Assembly (NCBI GenBank): GCA_934229395.1
Contig: CAKQDL010000021.1
Coordinates: forward strand, 1-29,362
Direction of reading: 5' to 3'
DNA: 29,362 bases
Source: an uncultured Peptococcaceae bacterium
Lineage (GTDB): Bacteria; Bacillota; Peptococcia; Peptococcales; Peptococcaceae
This document shows positions 1 to 6,546 of the stretch, piece by piece. The notes below the pieces were generated by a model. That model saw only the letters and a list, made by a program, of their open reading frames with translations. It did no database searches and was not told the origin of the DNA. The translations under genes were made by a program, and so were the position numbers. Every line of letters begins with the position of its first letter. Positions within the stretch are counted from its first letter, which is position 1.

Positions 1-44
1 TTTAGATGCAGTGTATTCAAATGCAGAAAATAGTGTGGCTTGAT

Positions 45-77
45 TTTTTACTGTTCAACTTGGACTTGCAATTTATG
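45..77. repeat. 33-bp dispersed repeat, copy A
   Basis: This stretch is identical over 33 bases to 22741..22773 in the same orientation. It lies in a gene-free segment at the left edge of the window. In one frame it reads LFNLDLQFM, but with no extended open frame around it. An exact repeat of this length 22.7 kb apart is unlikely by chance and suggests a remnant or terminal piece of a mobile or interspersed element. Its class cannot be named from what is visible. Confidence 0.7.
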
Positions 78-99
78 TATGTAATTCGCAACAGTTTTA

Positions 100-129
100 G
101 GAATTTCACATTTTATTCTTAGAAATTCC
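100..129. repeat. Inverted repeat in the left-edge noncoding stretch
   Basis: Perfect 8-base arms GGAATTTC (100-107) and GAAATTCC (122-129) flank a 14-base AT-rich loop. It follows 33-bp repeat copy A by about 22 bases and may belong to the same element. There is no strong T-run on either side, so it is not a convincing terminator. Bases 1-198 otherwise hold nothing that I can recognise as a gene. Confidence 0.4.
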
Positions 130-198
130 ACATTTTGCAATACTGTAGCCTTTGGGTAAAAACAAATCAAAACTTCTATGATACCACTACACCTGTGG

Positions 199-469
199 CT
201 ACAAATCATCTAGCAGATTCATTGCCTCCTTCAAAAAATCCACAGGTCTGACACCCTTGGCCTATCGCAAGGAACACCATTAACCTATAGCTAAAACGAA
301 GCGCGCGAAACAACAGGATATGTTGGAGCCTTTCCATGGCGTTTTCATCGTACAATCTATAGCCGGCATCACTGTAAGCGCTCGGATGCAAAAGCCCAAT
401 TTCATCGTAATGGTGCAAGGTGCGCACGCTTACACCACTTATGGCACTGACTTCTTTGACTGTTTTCAT
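199..469 (-). pseudogene. Truncated MerR-family (TipA-like) transcriptional regulator
   Basis: The first ~58 residues are a normal MerR DNA-binding domain: MKTVKEVSAISGVSVRTLHHYDEIGLLHPS followed by GYRLYDENAMERLQHILLFRALRFS (split here only for reading). Full-length relatives continue into a dimerisation coiled coil and, in the TipA type, an effector domain. Here the frame runs into ~28 residues that resemble no such domain and stops at 206-208. The adjacent frame near the end reads VRPVDFLKEAMNLLDDL and stops at 199-201, which looks like an original C-terminus. That suggests an internal deletion with loss of frame. The start is supported by AGGAGG about 6 bases upstream. The promoter is intact (493..523). 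The MerR domain is certain; pseudogene status is inferred, and a short functional protein is not excluded. Confidence 0.65.
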
Positions 470-492
470 CTTTATCCCTCCTGCTTGCTTCT

Positions 493-523
493 ATTGTAAG
501 GCCTCACGCTGCGTGAGGGTCAA
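493..523 (-). promoter_or_regulatory. MerR-type promoter with 19-bp spacer and operator dyad
   Basis: On the minus strand a -35 TTGACC (518-523) and -10 TACAAT (493-498) are separated by 19 bases. That is the over-long spacing characteristic of MerR-activated promoters. The spacer is nearly filled by the perfect dyad CCTCACGCTGCGTGAGG (502-518 on the plus strand, 8-base arms around one base). It lies directly upstream of the merR-like gene, so autoregulation is the natural reading. Confidence 0.8.
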
Positions 524-537
524 GTATTTTTGCATAC

Positions 538-568
538 AAAAAAGCCTCCGTGCATTGCACGAAGGCTT
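538..568 (-). terminator. Intrinsic terminator after tRNA block 1
   Basis: The minus-strand RNA forms a GCCTTCGTGC / GCACGGAGGC hairpin with a 3-base loop followed by six U. It lies just downstream of the tRNA-Met gene at 571..644 and ends the tRNA transcript before the MerR promoter. Confidence 0.85.
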
Positions 569-570
569 GA

Positions 571-644
571 TGGCGATACAGGGACTTGAACCCCGGACAC
601 TACGGGTATGAACCGTATGCTCTAGCCAGCTGAGCTATATCGCC
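571..644 (-). tRNA. tRNA-Met (CAT), block copy 1
   Basis: Cloverleaf read by eye: acceptor GGCGATA/TATCGCC, D-arm AGCTCAGCTGGCTAGAGC, anticodon loop TTCATAC (CAT), T-arm CCGGGGTTCAAGTCCCTG-like, discriminator A. The loop context and the paired first base fit elongator Met rather than the initiator. A lysidine-modified Ile reading of CAT is less likely but not excluded. The 3' CCA is not encoded. Last gene of the first Tyr-fMet-Thr-Met block. Confidence 0.92.
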
Positions 645-647
645 ATA

Positions 648-720
648 AGCTGATAACCAGAATTGAACTGGTGACCTCCACCTTACCAAGGTGGCGCTCT
701 ACCATCTGAGCTATATCAGC
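648..720 (-). tRNA. tRNA-Thr (GGT), block copy 1
   Basis: Acceptor GCTGATA/TATCAGC, D-arm AGCTCAGATGGTAGAGC, anticodon stem CCACC/GGTGG enclosing TTGGTAA (GGT), T-arm ACCAGTTCAATTCTGGT. No encoded CCA. It is separated from tRNA-Met by only three bases. Confidence 0.93.
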
Positions 721-723
721 GAA

Positions 724-796
724 TTGCGGGGACAGGACTTGAACCTGCGACCTTCGGGTTATGAGCCCGACGAGCTGCCAACTGCTCCACCCCGCG
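724..796 (-). tRNA. Initiator tRNA-fMet (CAT), block copy 1
   Basis: It carries the initiator signature: an unpaired first acceptor base (C1 against A72), then GCGGGG/CCCCGC, and an anticodon stem with three consecutive G:C pairs (GTCGGG CTCATAA CCCGA). T-arm GCAGGTTCAAGTCCTGT. The CCA is not encoded. Confidence 0.94.
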
Positions 797-811
797 ATAT
801 TATGTTTTAAA

Positions 812-894
812 TGGAGAGAACAGGATTCGAACCTGTGAAAGCACAGCTAACGGATTTACAGTCCGTCCCCTTTGGCCAACTTGGGTATCTCTCC
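812..894 (-). tRNA. tRNA-Tyr (GTA), block copy 1
   Basis: Class II tRNA with a long variable arm: anticodon stem ACGGA/TCCGT around CTGTAAA (GTA), variable arm, and T-arm ACAGGTTCGAATCCTGT. The acceptor stem is GGAGAGA/TCTCTCC. Copy 2 has GGAGGGA/TCCCTCC, a paired change. It is the first gene of this block, only 34 bases downstream of block 2. Confidence 0.94.
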
Positions 895-898
895 GAAT

Positions 899-925
899 AA
901 AAAACCTCGGCACACAGCACCAAGG
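899..925 (-). terminator. Intrinsic terminator between the two tRNA blocks
   Basis: The minus-strand RNA gives a 9-bp stem (CCTTGGTGC/GTGCCGAGG, with wobble pairs) and a TGT loop followed by a U-run. It lies between tRNA-Met of block 2 and tRNA-Tyr of block 1. Its sequence differs from the terminator at 538..568 although the tRNA blocks are nearly identical. No promoter fits in the 34 bases before block 1, so block 1 expression needs read-through. Confidence 0.75.
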
Positions 926-928
926 CAA

Positions 929-1002
929 TGGCGATACAGGGACTTGAACCCCGGACACTACGGGTATGAACCGTATGCTCTAGCCAGCTGAGCTATATCG
1001 CC
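929..1002 (-). tRNA. tRNA-Met (CAT), block copy 2
   Basis: Identical in sequence to the gene at 571..644, including the spacer to the next gene. It is the last gene of the promoter-proximal block and precedes the terminator at 899..925. Confidence 0.92.
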
Positions 1003-1005
1003 ATA

Positions 1006-1078
1006 AGCTGATAACCAGAATTGAACTGGTGACCTCCACCTTACCAAGGTGGCGCTCTACCATCTGAGCTATATCAGC
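1006..1078 (-). tRNA. tRNA-Thr (GGT), block copy 2
   Basis: Identical to 648..720, with the same three-base spacers on either side and anticodon loop TTGGTAA. Confidence 0.93.
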
Positions 1079-1081
1079 GAA

Positions 1082-1154
1082 TTGCGGGGACAGGACTTGA
1101 ACCTGCGACCTTCGGGTTATGAGCCCGACGAGCTGCCAACTGCTCCACCCCGCG
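1082..1154 (-). tRNA. Initiator tRNA-fMet (CAT), block copy 2
   Basis: Identical to 724..796. It has the C1:A72 mismatch and three G:C pairs in the anticodon stem that mark the initiator. Confidence 0.94.
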
Positions 1155-1168
1155 ATATTATGTTTTAA

Positions 1169-1251
1169 TGGAGGGAACAGGATTCGAACCTGTGAAAGCA
1201 CAGCTAACGGATTTACAGTCCGTCCCCTTTGGCCAACTTGGGTATCCCTCC
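1169..1251 (-). tRNA. tRNA-Tyr (GTA), block copy 2
   Basis: Same as 812..894 except for two bases that form one acceptor-stem pair, A5:U68 in copy 1 and G5:C68 here. The preceding spacer is also one A shorter. It is the first gene transcribed from the promoter at 1292..1320. Confidence 0.94.
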
Positions 1252-1291
1252 GAGGTCTCTGTCGAGGCGTCTGCCTCAACTGACGAAATTT

Positions 1292-1320
1292 ATAATACCA
1301 TCCCGTTCACATAAAGTCAA
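1292..1320 (-). promoter_or_regulatory. Sigma-70 promoter of the tRNA operon
   Basis: Minus strand TTGACT (1315-1320), 17-base spacer, TATTAT (1292-1297), about 40 bases before tRNA-Tyr. Bases 1321-1433 upstream are T-rich and hold no gene. Confidence 0.85.
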
Positions 1321-1433
1321 CGCTATTTTACATTTTTTTCATCTTTTTTTAAGATTCTTTGTAGATTTTTCTCCTATGTAGCCCTTTGCTTGTTTTTACC
1401 CGCTATTTCTAACCGTTTGCGCTACTCGTGCGC

Positions 1434-1467
1434 AAAAAATCCCAAGAAAAACGAACGTTTCTTGGGA
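1434..1467 (-). terminator. Intrinsic terminator after the HAAS-like membrane protein gene
   Basis: The minus-strand RNA has CCCAAGAAA/TTTCTTGGG arms (1441-1467) followed by a run of six U, seven bases past the stop codon of the gene at 1474. Confidence 0.85.
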
Positions 1468-1473
1468 ATAGTG

Positions 1474-2130
1474 TTATAAACGTGTGCCTAAGTGTGCAAC
1501 GAGCGCAATCACCAAGCCAAAGAGTACAAGGTAGGCAGATTGGATGGTTACCACAGTGTAGGCATCAAGCATTGGCAGCAGCAAGGCAGCAAGAGCCAGC
1601 ACCAAAAGCACAGCTACAACGGCAGAACGCTGGGCGGATTTTTTTGCATCGCTGTAGCCTGTTTTCTTATCGCCTGCTACAAAGAAGCGCGCGGCCACAA
1701 GAATAAAGATGAGCGCGAGCATATGACCAGCATCTAGGGTTGTTTGCGCTGCCATGACGGCCCCACCGCTGCTTAGCGCACGCACAAGGTCAAAGAGCCC
1801 TTGCACCAAAAGCAAGACGCCGCTTAGGGCAAAGCCGCTCATAAGCGAGGTCAAATGTCTGTTTTGACGCACGCTTTCGCCAATTTCTGCAATGGCTGCA
1901 TTGGCAAAGCTTTCTGGATCAGCCACTACAGATGCCACATTCTGCCCTACCTTTAAACCATCGACAAACTTTTTCAAGAGGGTCAGCTCAATAATGATGG
2001 TCTGCTCTGGCATAAGCGCTGCTTTTTCAACATAATCCATGACCTCGCAGGCCAAGCGCTTGTCCTCGCCTTTGAGCTGTTCAAGGTAGGCATGGCCTTC
2101 CTTTGTTTTTTCTACCGCATATTTTTCCAA
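1474..2130 (-). CDS. HAAS/DUF1129-like integral membrane protein, unknown function
   Basis: The N-terminal ~85 residues are charged and helical and end in VVADPESFANAAIAEIGESV. This resembles the DP-x-x-[FY]-A-x-x-I pattern that closes HAAS/DUF1700/DUF1048-type cytoplasmic domains. About four hydrophobic segments follow (LTSLMSGFALSGVLLLVQGL; the MLALIFILVAARFFVA segment; a VVAVLLVLALAALLLP segment; a C-terminal one). I chose a TTG start at 2130 because GAGGTG lies 6 bases upstream. A GTG at 2166 in the same frame would overlap the transporter's stop. It follows the NSS transporter in the same direction and is probably co-transcribed. The domain assignment is tentative and no function can be given. 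Confidence 0.7.
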   Translation of the reverse strand: MEKYAVEKTKEGHAYLEQLKGEDKRLACEVMDYVEKAALMPEQTIIIELTLLKKFVDGLKVGQNVASVVADPESFANAAIAEIGESVRQNRHLTSLMSGFALSGVLLLVQGLFDLVRALSSGGAVMAAQTTLDAGHMLALIFILVAARFFVAGDKKTGYSDAKKSAQRSAVVAVLLVLALAALLLPMLDAYTVVTIQSAYLVLFGLVIALVAHLGTRL

Positions 2131-2152
2131 TAAAAACACCTCTTCTCTATCA

Positions 2153-3475
2153 TCAACCAATCCCACCTAGGATAATCCCCAAGAAGAGCACGAGGAAGCT
2201 AATGGCGCAATAAACGTATTTGCCAAGGGAGGTAAAGATCTTGGCGCTTTTTAAATGAGAGCCTGTAAGTATGGCCTTTTCTACAAAATCCTTGCCACTG
2301 AGCCAGTAGAACATAATCCCACATAAAAGGGCACCAAATGGCATAATGATGATGGAAATAAAATCCATCCATCCGCCCATATAATCGGCATTTTCAAGCA
2401 CAAGGCCAACAAGTAAGCTCACGCCAATAACAAGAAGACAAGCCTTTTTGCGTGACATATTGTATTGCTCCATAAGAGCGTCAATTGGTCCTTCATACAT
2501 ATTGACCATAGAAGTAATCCCTGCAAAAAATACAGAAACAAAGAATACCAAGGCAATAAGATTGCCTGCTGGAAGGGCAGCAAAAATTTGTGGCAGTACA
2601 ATAAATACAAGTGGTGGCCCTGCTTGAGGGTCGGTGCCAAAGGCAAAGACCGCTGGCAAAATAACCATTGCAATCAAAATAGAGGCAATAAGGTCAAAGA
2701 GAAAAACAGACAAGGCCGAGAATGGCACATTTTCTTTATCAGATAGGTAGGAGCCATACACAACAGTACCACAGCCTGCCAAGGAAAGCGAGAAAAAGGC
2801 TTGACCCATAGCATATACCCAGGTTTTTGGATCAGATAGCGCGCCCCAGTCCGGGTTAAACATGAAGGCATAGCCAGCCTCTGCCCCTGAAATGGTCGAT
2901 ACATAAATCGCCAGCCCCACAAAGATAAGGAAAAACGCCGGCATAATCACCTTGCTCGCACGTTCAATACCGGCAGATACACCAGCACTCAGCACCACAA
3001 AGGTTAAAATTGCTGCCAAAATATGCCAACCAAGGCTTCCAAGCGGACCAGAAATGGCGCCAAAATAGGCCGCTGGATCACCCGCAAATAAGGATCCCGA
3101 CACAGCGCCTACAATATAGCGCAGCACCCAGCCCATAATAACGGTGTAGCCAATGGCAATCCCCAAGGTGCCAATAAGCGGGATCACGCCCAAAAAGCCA
3201 AACTTTTCTTTGCCGTATTTTTGTAAGACGCCTCTAAAAGCACCGTGCGGGCCGCTGCGCATGGCGCGGCCAAAGGCCATTTCGCCAACCACGCCAACAA
3301 AACCTAGAAACACTTCAAAAATAATAAATGGCACCAAGAAGGCAAAGCCCCCATACTCGCCCACTCTATACGGAAAAAGCCAAATATTACCAATACCTAC
3401 AGCTGAGCCTACACAGGCCATGATAAAACCAAATCTTGAGCGGAACGTGTCACGCCCTTGCGCATTGTTACTCAC
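2153..3475 (-). CDS. Sodium-dependent transporter, neurotransmitter:sodium symporter (NSS/SNF) family
   Basis: About 440 residues with 11 or so membrane segments, the usual length for bacterial NSS proteins of the MhsT/Tyt1 group. These take up amino acids or related amines with Na+. The unwound TM1 signature is present: GSAVGIGNIWLFPYRVGEYG. The residue after GNIW is Leu where most family members have the Arg of the extracellular gate. TM6-type MGQAFFSLSLAGCGTVVYGSY and TM8-type FFAGITSMVNMYEG are also visible. The start is GTG at 3475, with GGAGGG eight bases upstream. The ATG at 3550 lies inside the terminator hairpin of the upstream gene and is rejected. The substrate is unknown. The adjacent LUD/CCG genes may be transcribed upstream, but a terminator separates them. 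Confidence 0.9.
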   Translation of the reverse strand: MSNNAQGRDTFRSRFGFIMACVGSAVGIGNIWLFPYRVGEYGGFAFLVPFIIFEVFLGFVGVVGEMAFGRAMRSGPHGAFRGVLQKYGKEKFGFLGVIPLIGTLGIAIGYTVIMGWVLRYIVGAVSGSLFAGDPAAYFGAISGPLGSLGWHILAAILTFVVLSAGVSAGIERASKVIMPAFFLIFVGLAIYVSTISGAEAGYAFMFNPDWGALSDPKTWVYAMGQAFFSLSLAGCGTVVYGSYLSDKENVPFSALSVFLFDLIASILIAMVILPAVFAFGTDPQAGPPLVFIVLPQIFAALPAGNLIALVFFVSVFFAGITSMVNMYEGPIDALMEQYNMSRKKACLLVIGVSLLVGLVLENADYMGGWMDFISIIIMPFGALLCGIMFYWLSGKDFVEKAILTGSHLKSAKIFTSLGKYVYCAISFLVLFLGIILGGIG

Positions 3476-3531
3476 TTTAAGATTCCCTCCATACTTCTCG
3501 TCAAACGCATCTTCTTGTTTGACATCCTTTA

Positions 3532-3563
3532 TAAAAATACAGGGCTGCACGATACAGCCCTGT
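3532..3563 (-). terminator. Intrinsic terminator after the LUD/ferredoxin gene
   Basis: The minus-strand hairpin ACAGGGCTG/CAGCCCTGT (9 bp, 3539-3563) is followed by AUUUUUAU. It separates the lut-like pair from the NSS transporter. Confidence 0.85.
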
Positions 3564-3571
3564 TATGCACT

Positions 3572-4783
3572 TTACTTCGCGTCTGCGTTTTTAATCACGT
3601 TGGTACGCAAATGATAAATCATTTCTGGCACGTTGATGTCCATTGGGCATTGCTCTACACAACGACCGCAACGTAAGCAGTTATAAAGAATTGGCGCAGC
3701 CTCTTCCACACCGTCATCCACAAAAGCGGTCCAAATAGCCCCAATACCGTTCATGTAGATTTTGCCAAAGTGGCCAGCAACCATGGAAAATACTGGACAT
3801 TCATACATACATCCGCCGCAACGCAAGCAGAGTGCAGCATCGCTGCAAACTGGATCTGCCATCATCTCACTGCGGCCATTGTCTACAAAAATAACGTGGA
3901 ATTCTTGTGGACCGTGAGCGCCATAGGTGGTGACCTTTTCAATGTCGCCCGTCTTAGATGGGCCACTGATGATGTTTACATAGCCTGGTGCAGTGTATTG
4001 ACCATAACGCCAGTTGACTTCAGACACCTTCATGGAATCTAAGAAGGTTGGCACGATTTTTTCAATCCCCACAACAGCAATATGCACTGGAGGTGCAGCT
4101 GTGCAAAGACGCACGTTGCCTTCGTTTTCGATGATGGTGATTTGGCCAGTGTCTGCTGCTACAGCGTTGGCACCACTGATGCCGATGTCTGCGGTGAAGT
4201 ATTTTTCGCGCAAAAATTCGCGCACAGCTTGAACCTCTTCGGCAATATCTGGCTTGATTTCACGGCCAAAGAATTCGCTGAAAACTTCTGCAACCTGTTC
4301 GCGTGGCACGTGAATGGATGGTGAAAGAATGTGCATTGGGCGACCGTCCATAAGCTGAAGAATAAATTCGCCCAAGTCGGTTTCCCACACTTCGTGACCG
4401 CATTCTGCGAGTCTTTGGCGCAAATGCAATTCTTCGCCGAGCATAGACTTGCCCTTAACGATGGTTTTGTCGCCACCTGCAATGTCGTTGATGATGTTGA
4501 TGACATCGTTTACATCCTTGGCAAAATAGGCATGACCATGGTTGCGTTCGATAGAATCAGACGCTTGCTTCATGAGCTCTTGCCAGTTGTGATGCGCTTC
4601 GCGCTTAATGCCCTGCACTTCCTTGGCAAGGGCTGGTGTATGAGGATAACGTTCCAAGGCTTCGGCCAAGTTTTTGCGGTAGGATGCAATGGCACGGGTA
4701 ATGGCTGTGCGAATGCGTTCGTCCTCGCTGGCTTCGGTGATGTCCTTGGTGTAGTCGTTTATTTTGGTTCTTACTGTGCTCAT
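3572..4783 (-). CDS. LutB-like LUD domain protein with two 4Fe-4S clusters
   Basis: This 403-residue protein resembles LutB/YkgF, the iron-sulfur flavin-independent component of L-lactate utilisation. Residues ~60-300 form the LUD domain, with GKSMLGEELHLRQRL, ISGANAVAADTGQITIIENEGN and IAVVGIEKIVP. Two ferredoxin-type motifs follow: CLRCGGCMYECP (319-330) and CLRCGRCVEQCP (369-380). It lacks the C-terminal DUF3390 extension of ~470-residue LutB proteins. Its ATG overlaps the stop of the CCG gene upstream (ATGA), so the two are translationally coupled. No lutC and no FAD-linked oxidase are adjacent. A role in electron transfer from 2-hydroxyacid oxidation is family-based; the real substrate is open. 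Confidence 0.85.
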   Translation of the reverse strand: MSTVRTKINDYTKDITEASEDERIRTAITRAIASYRKNLAEALERYPHTPALAKEVQGIKREAHHNWQELMKQASDSIERNHGHAYFAKDVNDVINIINDIAGGDKTIVKGKSMLGEELHLRQRLAECGHEVWETDLGEFILQLMDGRPMHILSPSIHVPREQVAEVFSEFFGREIKPDIAEEVQAVREFLREKYFTADIGISGANAVAADTGQITIIENEGNVRLCTAAPPVHIAVVGIEKIVPTFLDSMKVSEVNWRYGQYTAPGYVNIISGPSKTGDIEKVTTYGAHGPQEFHVIFVDNGRSEMMADPVCSDAALCLRCGGCMYECPVFSMVAGHFGKIYMNGIGAIWTAFVDDGVEEAAPILYNCLRCGRCVEQCPMDINVPEMIYHLRTNVIKNADAK

Positions 4784-5760
4784 AGATTGTACCCCTTTGC
4801 CAAAAATTCAACAAAATCCATCATTTCAATGTGATTGGTCATCTTGCAGCCTTTAAGGGCAGACAAGCAATATGGGCAGCTAAGGAGGGCAATTTGCGCA
4901 CCTGTTTCTGCCAACTCATCCACACGTTTTTGACCCAGCTTGTGAGAAAGGTCTGCATAGGTGGTTTTAATAGGGCCGCCGCAGCAGGTGGACCACTTGC
5001 CAGAGCGGAATGGATCTTTGTAGCGTACGTTCATGGCATCCAAAACGTCGCGGAATTCGTCAACAACGTTCATTTCACGTGCCATACGGCAGGAATCGTG
5101 AACGGTTACGAGGCCACGGTAGAAGTCCTTTGGCAAGAGATGACGCTTTTCGTGTACCATTTGCACAAAGGTCTTGACTTCAACATTTGGAAAATCGCCA
5201 TATTGTGGGTAAACAATGGAGAACATTTCAGCGGCGTGAGGAGACATACATACCACTGTTTTTGCACCGCTTTGGTTCAAGAAGGCAGATACACGCTTGG
5301 CATATTCGCCCAAGGCTTCTTCAAAGCCAAGTTCGTGCAAGAGGGCGCCAGAATAAATTTCTGTTTCGCCATCGTAGCAAATATCGTAACCCAAGGTTTT
5401 TAAAATGATGGCTGCTTTTTTATTGATAGAAAAGAACCTATCCTTGTCTTGCGCAAACACGCTGGCAAAGATTTTTTCTGGGGCCATACCGCTTTTGTGT
5501 ACCAAATCGCGCATAGACATCATCCAGCCAAAAACTGGGTTGGAGGATGGCACGATGTCCATCACAGCAAGGAGTGAGTCCATAAATGGCAAAAGCTGAT
5601 ATTCACCACCGGTGTAGAATAAAATATCACCTTTTTTAGGCAGTTTGAGGTCCTGCGCCCACTCAGCGTTTTCTTTTGCACTTACGGCGAGCGGGTTGTC
5701 GTATTGCATGATGTTGTCCCGAATCAGCGTTAGTGTTTCAGGTAGTTGTTTTTCACCCAT
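4780..5760 (-). CDS. LutA/HdrD-like CCG-domain (cysteine-rich) iron-sulfur protein
   Basis: 326 residues. The C-terminal cysteine-rich module is intact: HDSCRMAR (Cys224), STCCGGP (259-260) and SCPYC (295, 298). This is the CCG pattern of LutA, GlpC and heterodisulfide reductase HdrB/D. The N-terminal half follows the same fold pattern, but the expected GC and CCG cysteines are replaced: ILFYTGGEYQ at 47-54 and GETEIYSGALLHELG at 131-145. Probably only one non-cubane cluster is bound. It is the first gene of a two-gene operon with the LUD protein and has its own promoter at 5809..5837. The start is supported by GAGGAGAG upstream. An electron carrier in hydroxyacid or thiol/disulfide metabolism is inferred from the family. 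Confidence 0.82.
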   Translation of the reverse strand: MGEKQLPETLTLIRDNIMQYDNPLAVSAKENAEWAQDLKLPKKGDILFYTGGEYQLLPFMDSLLAVMDIVPSSNPVFGWMMSMRDLVHKSGMAPEKIFASVFAQDKDRFFSINKKAAIILKTLGYDICYDGETEIYSGALLHELGFEEALGEYAKRVSAFLNQSGAKTVVCMSPHAAEMFSIVYPQYGDFPNVEVKTFVQMVHEKRHLLPKDFYRGLVTVHDSCRMAREMNVVDEFRDVLDAMNVRYKDPFRSGKWSTCCGGPIKTTYADLSHKLGQKRVDELAETGAQIALLSCPYCLSALKGCKMTNHIEMMDFVEFLAKGYNL

Positions 5761-5784
5761 AATACTCTCCTCTATTTTTTTACT

Positions 5785-5837
5785 AAAATTACAATTTGAC
5801 TAATTTTTATCTTACCATTTTTCCCTATGCTTGTAAA
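5785..5837 (-). promoter_or_regulatory. Promoter of the lut-like operon with downstream inverted repeat
   Basis: Minus strand TTTACA (5832-5837), 17-base spacer, TAAGAT (5809-5814). Just after the -10, AAAATTA (5785-5791) and TAATTTT (5801-5807) form a 7-base inverted repeat spanning the likely transcription start. It could be an operator, but it is AT-only and may be fortuitous. Confidence 0.6.
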
Positions 5838-5859
5838 CTGAGCCAAGGCGTGACATGGG

Positions 5860-6546
5860 CTAGCGACGGTCTTTGGAAAGCACCAAAATGCCATAGCCCT
5901 TGTGGATGGTAATCAAGGCCTCGTCGTGTTCCTTAAAGCAGTTGCTGATGAGCCTGCTTTCGCCAAAGGGCACGCTGTAATTGTCTAGCGGATAATAAAG
6001 GCCTTCTATAGAAAGGGTCATGCCGTCATCTGAAAATGGCACAATCCCTACATAGGCGTCGGTGCGCAAAAGACGATGCTCGCCTTCTCCCACATAGCGC
6101 AAGCGGTTGCCATCATCCCAAAAAACAACAGAACGGCCCTTTTGGCCTTCTGTTAAGAGCAGCATCATATTGGCCAGCTCGTGGTCCATACGGCCACCCA
6201 AGGCACCAATGACCACAAATTCCTCCACGCCTTTCTCGGTGAGGGCTTCTAGAGCCAGCTGGGTATCGCTATAATCCTTTTCGGCCGGATAGACTTTCTC
6301 TTCTACGCCAGCCTCTCTGAGCCATTGGCGCGTGTCGTCTTTAAGAGAATCCATATCGCCAATGATAAAATCTGGCACCACAGCGGCGCGCTTGCACAAA
6401 TCTGCGCCCCCATCGGCACACAAAAGCGGCGCATCGGGATGGGCTTGGCGCAGCTCCTGTAACAGTGCAGGGCTTGGCGCAATGCCTCCTGTCACCAATA
6501 TGCCCAAAGGCGCGTCTTTTTTTAGCAGGTCCTTGGTGTACATCAT
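5860..6546 (-). CDS. thiN: Thiamine pyrophosphokinase
   Basis: Transfers pyrophosphate from ATP to thiamine to give thiamine diphosphate in the cytoplasm. At 228 residues it has the normal bacterial length. Diagnostic motifs are in order: CADGGADLC (43-51), PDFIIGDMDSL (58-68, the metal-binding acidic cluster), EKDYSDTQLAL (89-99) and GALGGRMDHELAN (114-126). The C-terminal beta domain ends with SNCFKEHDEALITIHKGYGILVL (split motif SNCF then the strand), as in the family. The start overlaps the stop of the upstream small membrane protein gene (ATGATGA), so the pair is co-translated. I saw no thiamine riboswitch upstream. A salvage role is inferred, because no thiamine biosynthesis genes are in the window. 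Confidence 0.92.
   Translation of the reverse strand: MMYTKDLLKKDAPLGILVTGGIAPSPALLQELRQAHPDAPLLCADGGADLCKRAAVVPDFIIGDMDSLKDDTRQWLREAGVEEKVYPAEKDYSDTQLALEALTEKGVEEFVVIGALGGRMDHELANMMLLLTEGQKGRSVVFWDDGNRLRYVGEGEHRLLRTDAYVGIVPFSDDGMTLSIEGLYYPLDNYSVPFGESRLISNCFKEHDEALITIHKGYGILVLSKDRR

Larger units (their letters stand above)
571..1251 (-). repeat. Tandem duplication of a four-tRNA block (Tyr-fMet-Thr-Met)
   Basis: Bases 571-894 and 929-1251 align end to end at near identity. The visible differences are one A in the fMet-Tyr spacer and the two compensatory acceptor bases in tRNA-Tyr. The similarity stops abruptly at the outer ends of the block: the flanking terminators and the 5' leaders differ. 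This indicates a tandem amplification, or one maintained by gene conversion over the tRNA block only. Confidence 0.92.

Noticed and set aside
3476..3550. Longer N-terminus for the NSS transporter
   Set aside because: The upstream ATG lies in the terminator hairpin of the preceding gene; GGAGGG points to the GTG at 3475.
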